From positions 1-42,478 of the forward strand of contig DAOVUF010000003.1 in NCBI GenBank assembly GCA_030632725.1: DNA of 42,478 nt, given 5' to 3'. Shown here piece after piece: positions 24,840-34,265 of this stretch (position 1 is its first letter; each line of letters starts with the position of its first letter). This DNA is from QNES01 sp023143415 (GTDB taxonomy: Bacteria; Pseudomonadota; Gammaproteobacteria; Beggiatoales; Beggiatoaceae). A program made the translations under genes and the position numbers. The notes beneath the pieces were generated by a model, which was not told where the DNA came from, made no database searches, and saw nothing but the letters and a program-made list of their open reading frames with translations.

Positions 24840-27800
24840 ATGAAAATTCGTACCAAACTACTACCCGCTGCATTAGCAATCAGCTTAATTCCCGCTTTAA
24901 TTATAGGGATTTTTTCTGTATTACAAACAAGAGAAGCCCTTACAAATCAAGCCTTTAGTCATCTTGAATCTGTGCGGGATAACAAAAAGGCACAGCTTGA
25001 AACCTTTTTTACACAACGCATGGTTGATATGCAAGTTCTGTTAGAAATGGTGGATAATCTCAAGCAAAATGCCGCCCAAAAACTTCAATCTGTCCAAGAA
25101 AACAAAAAGGCACAGATTGAGTGGTATTTTCAAGAGCGTATGAGAAACATTCAAGTCTTCTCAAAAAGTGATTTAATTGCAGAAGCCATTGAGCGATTTG
25201 ATAAGGCTTTTCACGCAGATAAATTTCAGACGACTTTGCAAACGGAAAATCACATCAGCGATAAACTCAAGCAATATCAACAAACTTATAGCTATGATGA
25301 TTTATTCCTGATTGCCCAAGATGGTGATGTTGTTTATACCACGGAAAAGCGGAATGACTTAGGGCAAAATGTACGGCATGGTATGTTAAAGGATAGTCCC
25401 CTGGGCAATGTTTTTCAAAAAGGACTTCACGGCACTGCCATTCAAGATTTCTCGCCCTACGCGCCTGCGAATAATCAATATATCGCTTTTATAACCACTC
25501 CCCTATTCAAGGCTAATAAACTCATTGGTGTTTTAGCATTTAGCTTTTCTGCTGACACAATTAATACCATCGTACAAAAAAATAAAGGGATGGGAAAAAC
25601 TGGGGGAAGTTACCTCGTGGGCAAATTTGAGGGTAAAATCAGTTACAGAAGCAATAGACTCACCAAGGGAAAAGAGGCAAAAATCGGTGAAGAAAAACAC
25701 GGCGTGGAACTTTCAAAATCCTTAGAAAAAAAATCAGGTATTACACTTCAAGTGGGTAGTACAGGCGTTGTAGAACTTTGTGCTTATGCCCCGCTGCAAA
25801 TACCAGGGCTAAATTGGGCTATCATAACGACTATCGCATTAGAAGAAGTGATTACGCCCAAAGGCGAGAAAGAGGATTTTTTTACATACTATATTCGTAA
25901 GTATAATTACCATGATCTTTTTCTAATCCATCCGAACGGGAAAATTTTTTACAGCGTTAAGCATGAATCAGATTACAATACAAATATCTTAACTGGCAAA
26001 TATGCCGATTCACAACTGGGCTTATTGATAAAAAAAGTCTTACAAAGCAATACGTTTGAGATTAGTGATTTTGCGCCCTACGCCCCCAGCTTTAATGAAC
26101 CCGCCGCCTTTATTGCACAACCACTACATTATCATGATTTCGAGGCTAAAGATTCTTTTCAAAAAACGGTTTCCTCGGAAGTTGAATTAATCGTCGCTTT
26201 ACAATTAAGTGATAAAGCAATCAGTCAGATAATGCTGCAACGCTCTGGCATGGGAAACACTGGTGAAACTTATCTTGTTGGCAAAGACAAGCTCATGCGT
26301 TCTAACTCGTGGCTTGATCCGATTTACCATTCAGTAAAAGCCTCTTTTGCCAACCCCATTCTGGGGGCAGTGGATACAGAAGCAACTCGCGCCGCTTTAT
26401 CAGGTGAAACAAGTCGAAAGATAACGAGAGATTATCGCAATAATCTTGTTCTTTCAGCTTACACTCCTATCAATGTGGGCGACACAAAATGGGCAGTTAT
26501 TGCTGAAATCAATGCCGAAGAGGCTTTGAAACCAATTATCCAGCTTGAATGGCTCCTCGGCTTGATCACCTTATTAATTGTTATTATCGTATGGCTCTTA
26601 ATTAGCCACTTTACTAAGCGTTTAACAAGCCCATTATTACTACTAAACGATCATTTAAAAATGCTTGCCCAGGGCAAAATGATTGAAGAAGAGATTAAAT
26701 ACGCAGCAAAAGATGAAATCGGTGAACTGGTTATTTCTGCATGTATCCTGAAAGACAATTTCAAAAATATGATAGCGCAAGCCAATGCGATTGCGGCTGG
26801 AGATTATAAAAGAGAAGTCAAGCTATTTTCAAAACAAGATCAATTGGGAAAAGCACTCTCTGATATGACACAGCAATTGCAGAAGATGACTGCCCTTTCT
26901 GAAAAGCAAAATTGGCTTAAAACAGGGCAAAATAAATTGAACAAAACAATGCGTGGTGATTTGGAGATTACCCTTTTGGCTCGAAAAGTGATTATCTTCT
27001 TAGCCAAGTATTTAAAAGCACAGGTTGGTATATTATATTTATATGATGAAAACAAGGATGAATTGAAACTCACTGCCAGTTACGCTTTTAGCCAACGCAA
27101 AAGTCTCAATAACTGCTTCAAAATCGGTGAAGGTTTAGTCGGGCAAGCTGCTTATGAAAAAGAGATGATCTCTGTCACCGAGATTCCTGAAGAATATACG
27201 CGAATCACCTCAGCAATGGGTGATGCTGCACCACGAAATATACTTGTTGTCCCTTTTATTCACGAAGAAAAGCTAAAGGGCGTAATAGAATTGGGTTGTT
27301 TGCAAACATTTTCTGATACGGATTTGGAATTTGTTAGAATGGTTATGGAAAACATTGCCATTGCTGTTTCCTCTGCCCAATCACGCACTCAAACGAAAAT
27401 TATCTTGGAAGAGAGCCAAGCGCAAGCGGAAGAATTGACTGTACAGCAAGAAGAATTAAGGGAAATTAATGAAAAATTAGCCGATCAAACATCGGAATTA
27501 ACTGAGCAAACAACAGCGTTAAAAGCCAATGAAGCAACCCTTAAAATACAAAAAAATAATTTGGAAGCGGCGAATTTAACCCTCAACAAGACACGGCGAG
27601 AAGTTGAAAGGAAAGCGGTTCAATTAGAAAAATCCAGCAAATATAAGTCAGAATTTTTGGCGAATATGTCACATGAACTGCGAACACCGCTCAATAGTAT
27701 GCTCATACTTTCTCAACAACTGGCTCAAAATGATGAGAAAAATCTCACTGATATTCAGGTTGAATCTGCCAACATTGTCTATAACAGCGGCAAAGACTTA

Positions 27801-29777
27801 TTAAACCTGATTAATGAAATACTCGATCTCTCCAAGATTGAAGCCGGAAAGATGAGTATTACCGTTGAAAAAATCGGGTTATCCAGCATCGCAGAAATTA
27901 TCACCAGTCACTTCAAAGCGACTGTCGATCAAAAAGGGTTAGCATTGCGGGTGAATATCGCTAAAAATTGCCCTGAAACTATTACAACTGATCATCAAAG
28001 ACTCAATCAGATCATCAAAAATCTGATTTCCAATGCCATTAAATTTACAGATCAGGGCAGCATATTTCTTGATTTTCACAAACCTGATTCTGAAACTGTT
28101 TTCACTCATAAGAATTTAAAACCGCAAAAATCAATTGCCATTTCTGTCATTGACACAGGGATTGGCATTCCAAAGAACAAACAAGAAGACATCTTTCAGG
28201 CTTTTCAACAAGCTGATGGCGGTATTTCACGCAAATATGGTGGCACAGGGCTAGGATTATCTATTTCCAGAGAATTGGCAAAATTATTGGGCGGCGAACT
28301 TCAATTGCACAGTGAAGAAGGCAAAGGCTCAACATTTACACTTTACATACCAGAAAAGTTGAAGGATGACAAATCGTCTAAAATGGACGATGTGATACAA
28401 GCGTTTAAACTTCCTCAAAAAAAGCCGCTTTCAGAGCCACTTCCCCCTCAAACGGCAAAGACTCCAGCTCAAACGGCAAAAACATCAGTACCGATTTTTT
28501 CATCTCCTACTCAACCGATTCTCCCCCCTTCTCAAAAGGAAGTAGCGGATAAAGATAATACGCCTATACCTTGTATTGACGATGACAAGGATATTATTGA
28601 ACAAAAAAATGATAAGGTTATTCTGCTAATAGAAGACGATCTCAATTTCGCAACAATTCTATATCACTTTGCACATCAAAAGGGATTCAAATGTCTCCAT
28701 GCCGCTGATGGCAAAAAGGGCTTAGAATTGGCTGAAAAAAATCGCCCCGATGCGATTATTTTAGACATCAGACTCCCGAAAATAGATGGCTGGCATGTAC
28801 TTGATGCCCTCAAAGATAATTTGGATATACGCCATATTCCAGTGCATATCATATCTGTTGAAGACAAACCCCTTGATATACTCAATAAGGGAGCGATTGG
28901 GTTTTTAACCAAGCCTGTGAATGAAAAAGAACTCAACAGTGCGTTCCAAAAAATTGAACAGCTAATTACCCATAAAATTAAACAAATGTTAGTCATTGAA
29001 GACGACGTAAACCATCAAAAAAGTCTCCAAGAACTTTTGGGCAGTAGCGATATTCAAATCACAACGGCTGGTACCGCAAATGCTGCATTACAACATTTAA
29101 GAACAACCAGTTATGATTGTATGGTTTTGGATTTAATGTTGCCGGATATGTCTGGCTTTAGCATTCTGAAAACACTGGAAAAAGAGCATGTTTCCATACC
29201 GCCTGTTATTATATACACAGGCAGAGAATTGAATCAGGAAGAACATAATCATTTGCAAAAGTATGTCGGCTCAGTTGTCATCAAAGGAGTGAAATCCAGT
29301 GAACGATTGTTAGACGAAACGGCTTTATTTTTGCATCGCGTTGTCAAAGAACTTCCCGCCTATAAAAAGGAGATGATTGTCAAGCTCCATAAAAAAGAAA
29401 TGCTCAAAGGCAAGAAAATACTTCTTATTGATGATGACATGCGTAATGTCTTTGCACTTTCAAATGTTCTTCAAAAACAGGGCATGGATATTTTAAAAGC
29501 GGCTAATGGTAAAGATGGACTTGAGATTTTAAACAAAACGCCCACTATTGATCTGGTTATTACAGACATTATGATGCCAATAATGAATGGTTACGAAACG
29601 ATGGAAGCTATTCGCGCACAAAAACGATTTAAGCAATTGCCCATTATCGCCCTCACTGCGAAAGCCATGAAAGAAGATCGTGAAAAAAGTATCGCTGCTG
29701 GCGCAAGTGATTATATGGTGAAGCCTGTTGAAATTGATCAGTTACTTTCGCTTTTGCGGGTGTGGCTGTATAAGTAA
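24840..29777 (+). CDS. Hybrid sensor histidine kinase with duplicated sensor and three receivers
   Basis: This 1645-residue membrane kinase has a first span at about 8-30. Two tandem Cache-like periplasmic sensor units follow (about 110-330 and 345-560, each with DLFLI..G...Y, DF(S/A)PYAP and G.TG..YLVGK). Then come a second span (about 571-592), HAMP, GAF (about 705-850), coiled coil, HisKA with phosphorylated H945 (NMSHELRTPLN), HATPase and three receivers with acceptors D1309, D1431 and D1576. It starts a phosphorelay; the HPt protein at 7.3 kb is a possible relay partner. The second sensor unit contains a 14-residue insert made by an H hairpin (26139-26180). Its TAA stop is the first triplet of a T element. 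Confidence 0.93.
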   Translation: MKIRTKLLPAALAISLIPALIIGIFSVLQTREALTNQAFSHLESVRDNKKAQLETFFTQRMVDMQVLLEMVDNLKQNAAQKLQSVQENKKAQIEWYFQERMRNIQVFSKSDLIAEAIERFDKAFHADKFQTTLQTENHISDKLKQYQQTYSYDDLFLIAQDGDVVYTTEKRNDLGQNVRHGMLKDSPLGNVFQKGLHGTAIQDFSPYAPANNQYIAFITTPLFKANKLIGVLAFSFSADTINTIVQKNKGMGKTGGSYLVGKFEGKISYRSNRLTKGKEAKIGEEKHGVELSKSLEKKSGITLQVGSTGVVELCAYAPLQIPGLNWAIITTIALEEVITPKGEKEDFFTYYIRKYNYHDLFLIHPNGKIFYSVKHESDYNTNILTGKYADSQLGLLIKKVLQSNTFEISDFAPYAPSFNEPAAFIAQPLHYHDFEAKDSFQKTVSSEVELIVALQLSDKAISQIMLQRSGMGNTGETYLVGKDKLMRSNSWLDPIYHSVKASFANPILGAVDTEATRAALSGETSRKITRDYRNNLVLSAYTPINVGDTKWAVIAEINAEEALKPIIQLEWLLGLITLLIVIIVWLLISHFTKRLTSPLLLLNDHLKMLAQGKMIEEEIKYAAKDEIGELVISACILKDNFKNMIAQANAIAAGDYKREVKLFSKQDQLGKALSDMTQQLQKMTALSEKQNWLKTGQNKLNKTMRGDLEITLLARKVIIFLAKYLKAQVGILYLYDENKDELKLTASYAFSQRKSLNNCFKIGEGLVGQAAYEKEMISVTEIPEEYTRITSAMGDAAPRNILVVPFIHEEKLKGVIELGCLQTFSDTDLEFVRMVMENIAIAVSSAQSRTQTKIILEESQAQAEELTVQQEELREINEKLADQTSELTEQTTALKANEATLKIQKNNLEAANLTLNKTRREVERKAVQLEKSSKYKSEFLANMSHELRTPLNSMLILSQQLAQNDEKNLTDIQVESANIVYNSGKDLLNLINEILDLSKIEAGKMSITVEKIGLSSIAEIITSHFKATVDQKGLALRVNIAKNCPETITTDHQRLNQIIKNLISNAIKFTDQGSIFLDFHKPDSETVFTHKNLKPQKSIAISVIDTGIGIPKNKQEDIFQAFQQADGGISRKYGGTGLGLSISRELAKLLGGELQLHSEEGKGSTFTLYIPEKLKDDKSSKMDDVIQAFKLPQKKPLSEPLPPQTAKTPAQTAKTSVPIFSSPTQPILPPSQKEVADKDNTPIPCIDDDKDIIEQKNDKVILLIEDDLNFATILYHFAHQKGFKCLHAADGKKGLELAEKNRPDAIILDIRLPKIDGWHVLDALKDNLDIRHIPVHIISVEDKPLDILNKGAIGFLTKPVNEKELNSAFQKIEQLITHKIKQMLVIEDDVNHQKSLQELLGSSDIQITTAGTANAALQHLRTTSYDCMVLDLMLPDMSGFSILKTLEKEHVSIPPVIIYTGRELNQEEHNHLQKYVGSVVIKGVKSSERLLDETALFLHRVVKELPAYKKEMIVKLHKKEMLKGKKILLIDDDMRNVFALSNVLQKQGMDILKAANGKDGLEILNKTPTIDLVITDIMMPIMNGYETMEAIRAQKRFKQLPIIALTAKAMKEDREKSIAAGASDYMVKPVEIDQLLSLLRVWLYK
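26139..26180 (+). repeat. H hairpin read in frame inside the kinase gene
   Basis: TTCGAGGCTAAAG matches the left arm exactly, the loop reads ATTCTTTTCAAAAAA, and the right side (CGGTTTCCTCGGAA) is a decayed right arm. The 42 nt encode FEAKDSFQKTVSSE between PLHYHD and VELIVAL, where the first sensor unit of the same protein has no such stretch. Confidence 0.8.
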
Positions 29778-29945
29778 CTAATGTGACGCAAAGCGATTCT
29801 ATTCGAGTTTAGAAATCCGATTTTTCTCAAAAATCGGATTTCTTAACCTTGTGTCGAGCTTAGAAATCCGATTTTTCTCAAAAATCGGATTTCTTAACCT
29901 TGTGTCGAGTTTAGAAATCCGATTTTTCTCAAAAATCGGATTTCT
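29775..29945. repeat. T-family element, right end eroded
   Basis: It begins TAACTAATGTGACGCA, one strand of the T terminal repeat with two changes, and holds three tandem units of about 50 bp, each with AGAAATCCGATTTTTC / CAAAAATCGGATTTCTT. The first TAA is the stop codon of the hybrid kinase, and the last unit provides the end of the convergent PD-(D/E)XK gene. No right terminal repeat remains. Confidence 0.8.
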
Positions 29946-30558
29946 TCTCATATGAAAGAATCCCCATTAATACCGCCAATATTTCTTTAGTATCTTGAGG
30001 AAATCTAAACAAATTAATATCCTTAACGAGGGTTTTGATTGGACGTTTCAAAATAGCAAACCGCCAAACTTCACCAATCGTTACGGCACCATATAATATC
30101 TCTGGCATAAGACTTTCTTCATACTGATCTAAGGCGATCATTTCCGCCGCTAATTGATTAAAACCTCTTTCCAAATCGCCCTTTTTAGCTTCAATGATCA
30201 CTAATTCTTGCTTTGAACGTATGAGATAATCTATGAAACCATTGAGTTTATCATTAATATCAATAGGATATTCAATATTTAATTTTGCATCAATGTCAAA
30301 TATCACTTGATGAAGCAATGGTGCAATCAGAAACTCACGTTTTGCGATTTCTGAATTTAGCGTGATTTTAGGGAGTAATCGGTAGTAAACATTTTTGAGC
30401 TGATCAACGGTGGTACTTTTAACCTTTTTGCTCAAAGGAAATTGTATTTCCTCAAAATCTAAATGATACCCCAATTCTGTGATAATTTCTTCAGCAGGAT
30501 GTTTCATATAGAAATAATCACTAAATGAATAACGTTTATCTTTTTTAAAAATGCTCAT
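29929..30558 (-). CDS. PD-(D/E)XK nuclease-like protein, family I
   Basis: This 209-residue homolog of 10693-11313 has KREFLIAPLL, EYPIDINDKLNGFIDYLI (aspartate), ELVIIEAKKGDLERGFNQ (ExK motif), LAAEMIALDQYEE and LYGAVTIGEVWRF. Its final residues EKKSDF and the stop are coded by the neighbouring T-type repeat, so the original C-terminus was replaced. It is convergent with the large kinase and divergent from the next one. Nuclease activity is inferred from motifs. Confidence 0.75.
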   Translation of the reverse strand: MSIFKKDKRYSFSDYFYMKHPAEEIITELGYHLDFEEIQFPLSKKVKSTTVDQLKNVYYRLLPKITLNSEIAKREFLIAPLLHQVIFDIDAKLNIEYPIDINDKLNGFIDYLIRSKQELVIIEAKKGDLERGFNQLAAEMIALDQYEESLMPEILYGAVTIGEVWRFAILKRPIKTLVKDINLFRFPQDTKEILAVLMGILSYEKKSDF

Positions 30559-30680
30559 AATTAATCCTAATGTCGGGTGGGTAGGAGGGCAGACACAATT
30601 GTCGCTTTACCCACCCTGTTGAACTCTAAGAATGATTTTCGAGGGAGGCTCTTGCCAAAACTTGTTAGCCTTGAAATAAA

Positions 30681-32378
30681 ATGAAAAACAAACCAAAAAT
30701 ACTCATAGTCGATGACAAAATTGGCAATCTCGTCGCTTTAGAAAGACTACTTGCCAATCAAAATGTCGATTTTGTTCGTGCTTTATCAGGTAATGAAGCC
30801 CTGAGCATGACAATAAAACACGAATTTGCACTCGCCCTGCTTGATGTGCAAATGCCGGAAATGGACGGTTTTGAAACCGCTGAACTGATGCGTATGGATG
30901 AGAAAGCGCAATATCTGCCAATAATCTTTCTTTCAGCCATCTATACTGAAGACTACTACAAAATCAAAGGGATAGAAGCCGGTGCGGTTGACTTTATCGC
31001 AAAACCGATTATTTCAGAAATATTGATAGGCAAAGTTCATGTCTTTCTTGAACTCTATAAACAGAGAAAAGAATTAGAAAGCAAGAATGAAGCCCTCACT
31101 CATTCTATTGCGGAGCGCGAACATACAGAAGTTAAATTAAAAGAATACCAAGAACATCTTGAAGAATTGGTGAAAAAACGCACGCGAGAACTAGAAAAAT
31201 CCAAAGACGCTGCGGAAGCGGCTACTCGTGCCAAAAGTGAATTTCTAGCCTGCATGAGCCATGAAATACGCACCCCCATGAATGCGATTATTGGTTTCAG
31301 CACACTATTGGAACCATTGCTCATAGATAAAGTGCAGAAAAGTTATTTGAATGCCGTTCAAGTGGCGGGAAAATCGCTACTGACTCTGATTAACGATATT
31401 CTTGATTTGTCTAAAATTGAGGCGGGGCGATTAAAGATTCAATATGAAGCAATTAATCCTCAAGTGATTTTCGAGGAGATAAAGCAAATTTTCGTTCCAG
31501 AAGTGACAAAGAAAAACATTAATTTTGTTGTGGATATTAAGAAAAAGCTCTCACCGGTATTATTACTAGATGAAATCCGGTTGCGGCAAGTATTATTCAA
31601 TTTGATTGGCAACGCCATCAAGTTCACAGAAAGTGGCGAGATCAAATTCAGCATCCACCAAATTGATAAAGAAGAAGAACATCAAGTCGATTTGATCATT
31701 TCTATTACCGATACTGGCATCGGTATTCCAGAAGATCAACATGAGAAAATTTTTGAATTATTTGAACAGCAAGAGAGTATAAATACCCGAAAATATGGTG
31801 GCACTGGACTTGGACTCGCCATTACCAAACGATTGGTTGAAATGATGAACGGTCAAATTTCCGTTCAAAGTACCGTCGGAGAAGGAAGCGTTTTTGAAAT
31901 GATTTTACGCGATATCCAAGTGCCTATTATAGAAAAGGCTGAAACAGTCGCACCAGAACAAACTTTTAATTTAAAAACCATGTTCTTTGAAAAAGTACAT
32001 ATATTAGTCGTGGATGACGTTAAATTTAATCGTATTCTTATTAAAGAATACTTGATTCAAGTCAATCTGGACGTTGTCGAAGCAGAAAATGGGCGGGAAG
32101 CCTTAATTGTGACAGAAAAATCTCATCCTGCTTTGATTTTAATGGATATTAGAATGCCAGAGATGGATGGCTATGAAGCAACCCGAAAGTTAAAAGAAAA
32201 TCCGAGTACGAAAGACATACCTGTTATTGCTCTAACGGCTTCCGTTGCACCTGAAACGATCAAAAATATAATGACTCTCGGCTTTGATGGATACTTATCT
32301 AAGCCTGTCAATTCGCATGATATTTTGAAAGAATTCTCTCGTTATTTAAAATACGAGATAATGGTGAATGATGAATGA
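30681..32378 (+). CDS. Hybrid histidine kinase: receiver, HisKA, HATPase, receiver
   Basis: This 565-residue soluble protein has an N-terminal receiver (acceptor D55), a coiled coil (about 130-180), HisKA (FLACMSHEIRTPMN, H194), HATPase (NLIGNAIKFTESG, DTGIGIP, GGTGLGLAI) and a C-terminal receiver (acceptor D489). It has no membrane span or PAS domain, so its input must come through the first receiver. This suits a middle step in a multi-kinase relay. It stands alone between repeats. Confidence 0.93.
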   Translation: MKNKPKILIVDDKIGNLVALERLLANQNVDFVRALSGNEALSMTIKHEFALALLDVQMPEMDGFETAELMRMDEKAQYLPIIFLSAIYTEDYYKIKGIEAGAVDFIAKPIISEILIGKVHVFLELYKQRKELESKNEALTHSIAEREHTEVKLKEYQEHLEELVKKRTRELEKSKDAAEAATRAKSEFLACMSHEIRTPMNAIIGFSTLLEPLLIDKVQKSYLNAVQVAGKSLLTLINDILDLSKIEAGRLKIQYEAINPQVIFEEIKQIFVPEVTKKNINFVVDIKKKLSPVLLLDEIRLRQVLFNLIGNAIKFTESGEIKFSIHQIDKEEEHQVDLIISITDTGIGIPEDQHEKIFELFEQQESINTRKYGGTGLGLAITKRLVEMMNGQISVQSTVGEGSVFEMILRDIQVPIIEKAETVAPEQTFNLKTMFFEKVHILVVDDVKFNRILIKEYLIQVNLDVVEAENGREALIVTEKSHPALILMDIRMPEMDGYEATRKLKENPSTKDIPVIALTASVAPETIKNIMTLGFDGYLSKPVNSHDILKEFSRYLKYEIMVNDE

Positions 32379-32713
32379 TGAATTATTTCTCGTTCCCAAA
32401 TTCTATTTGGGAATGACTTCCGCAACGCTCTGCGTTGCAGGACGCAGAGCGTCCTTGAATGAATTCCCAAACAGAGTTTGGGAACTAGAGTACGCACTAT
32501 GTTTCCAAGATGTTTAAGAAGCGGCGAAACGATATTTAAGAAATCCGAGTTTTTCAAAAATCGGATTTCTAAGTTTGAATAGAATCGCTTTGCGTCACAT
32601 CAGTTATTAATGGTGAATTATTAATGGTGAATGGTAAATGGTAAATGGTAAATGGTGAATGGTTAAATCATTCATAATTCATAATTCACCATTTACCATT
32701 AATAATTCACCAT
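32379..32713. other. Gene-free stretch packed with three repeat types
   Basis: About 32386-32490: composite palindrome (TCGTTCCCAAATTCTATTTGGGAAT, ACGCTCTGCG, and CCCAAACAGAGTTTGGGAAC). 32491-32606: T element in inverse orientation, ending TGCGTCACATCAGTTA. 32608-32715: heptamers of AATGGTA/AATGGTG turning into the inverse ATTCATA/ATTCACC phase, which run up to the moeA stop. Confidence 0.8.
32491..32606. repeat. T element, inverse orientation
   Basis: The left end TACGCACTATGTTTCCAAGATG is eroded; the right end TGCGTCACATCAGTTA differs by one base from the perfect end. The interior has the AAGAAATCCG/CGGATTTCT hairpin module, as in the copy at 18457-18578. Confidence 0.8.
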
Positions 32714-33937
32714 TCAAAACGGTTCAACCAACACTTCCTTGCCAACAGCTACGCCACCACATTCGATAGGCAAAATGATAAAGCAATTGGCTTGACTCAT
32801 CGAACTGAGAATGCCAGAACCTTGTTTGCCCGTAGAACGCACAACTAAATCACCTTGCTCATTGTTTTCAAGAATGCCCCGTTGAAATTCTATACGCCCT
32901 GGGCTTTTTTTCAAGGGTGAAATACAAGGTACAGTTAATCGTACAGGAGCGACTGCGTTTTGTCCCATCATACGCCGCAAAGCGGGTTGTACAAATTGAT
33001 AAAACGTCACCATAGCAGACACGGGATTGCCAGGCAGTCCAAAAAAAACAGCCGCCTGAACTTTGCCAAACGTCAATGGTTTCCCAGGTTTCATGGCAAC
33101 CTTCCAAAAATTGACTTCACCAATACGGCGCAAAGTGTCTGTGACATAATCTGCATCTCCCACCGAAACACCGCCTGATGTAATAATAGCATCGCTGCAA
33201 CTTGCCGCTGATAAAAAGGCGTTTTCGATATCTTCAGGTTTATCGCCTACCACGCCCATATCAATGATATCCACCCCTAAATGGGTCAACATACCATATA
33301 AGGTGTAACGATTACTATCATAAATTTGACCAGATTCCAGCATTTCACCGACAGCGCGTAATTCATCACCTGTCGTAAAAAAGGCGACTCGTAAGCGGCG
33401 TTTTACTCTAACTTCAGGCACGCCTAGCGAAGCTAATAAACCAATATCAGCAGGCGTGAGCTGTTTTCCTGCCCTTAATACGATTTGACCAATCGCAATA
33501 TCTTCAGCAACAGGGCGAACATGTTGCCCCTTTTTATGTTCAGCCCCGATTGTGATTGTATCTCCTTGTTTTTCAACATGTTCTTGCATAATGACAGTAT
33601 CAGTGCCAGCGGGTATCACTGCCCCTGTAAATATCCTTGCACATTGCCCCGCTTGAATGGTTTCACTGTAAGGCTGTCCAGCATAAGACGTACCAATAAT
33701 GGTGATTTGAGTTTTGCCCTCTTTCGGTAAATCTGCCCCACGCATAACATAACCATCCATAGCGGAATTGTTATAGGGTGGCACATTAATCCGTGATAGC
33801 ACATCTTCAGCCAAAATGCGCCCTAATGCGCTGCGAATTGCCAATTGCTCTTCACCGCTAGTTGCTTGTAAATCTTGCTTAATGCGCTGCAAAGCCTCTT
33901 CAACAGTTAAAGGTTTTGTAGAAATCGTTTTTTTCAT
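32714..33937 (-). CDS. moeA: Molybdopterin molybdenumtransferase
   Basis: This 407-residue enzyme inserts molybdenum into adenylated molybdopterin. Family features seen: PPYNNSAMDGYV near 57-68, GAVIPAGTDTVIMQEH, the central TGDEL..GQIYDSNRY, ITSGGVSVGDADYV, and KPGKPLTFG..VFFGLPGNPVSA. Full length, intact. It stands alone: mogA/moaB are not adjacent, and moeB is 24 kb away. The 3' end abuts a heptamer array. Confidence 0.95.
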   Translation of the reverse strand: MKKTISTKPLTVEEALQRIKQDLQATSGEEQLAIRSALGRILAEDVLSRINVPPYNNSAMDGYVMRGADLPKEGKTQITIIGTSYAGQPYSETIQAGQCARIFTGAVIPAGTDTVIMQEHVEKQGDTITIGAEHKKGQHVRPVAEDIAIGQIVLRAGKQLTPADIGLLASLGVPEVRVKRRLRVAFFTTGDELRAVGEMLESGQIYDSNRYTLYGMLTHLGVDIIDMGVVGDKPEDIENAFLSAASCSDAIITSGGVSVGDADYVTDTLRRIGEVNFWKVAMKPGKPLTFGKVQAAVFFGLPGNPVSAMVTFYQFVQPALRRMMGQNAVAPVRLTVPCISPLKKSPGRIEFQRGILENNEQGDLVVRSTGKQGSGILSSMSQANCFIILPIECGGVAVGKEVLVEPF

Positions 33938-34265
33938 TTAGTTTAGCCTTGAATGCTTTGGAGAGAAATTGATATATTATCTTAGTTGCTCTTAATTTTC
34001 ATTTATGGTAGTTTTTAGGATTCAGATTTCAACCTCATAGAATTAAATTTTAATAAAAATGTTTGAATCAGAATTTTCAGAATTTGAGAATTTTCAGAAT
34101 TAAAACGCAGGTGAGTTTTCATTGACATAATTCTGTTAATTCTTAAATTCTATTCATTCTGATTCTAACAATTGAAAGTGATTTAAATCAATAAATGTTT
34201 GAATCAGAATTTTCAGAATTTTCGATTCAAATAGACTCCAATTTCAACAAATAGGAAATAAAATC
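33938..34265. other. AT-rich intergenic region with TTCAGAATT repeats
   Basis: TGTTTGAATCAGAATTTTCA occurs at about 34058 and again at about 34194, with other ATTTTCAGAATT pieces and inverse ATTCTGATTC copies between. No ORF. The same AATTCTGATTCTG style appears just before the OLD-family gene (20415-20452), so it may be another dispersed repeat. Confidence 0.55.
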
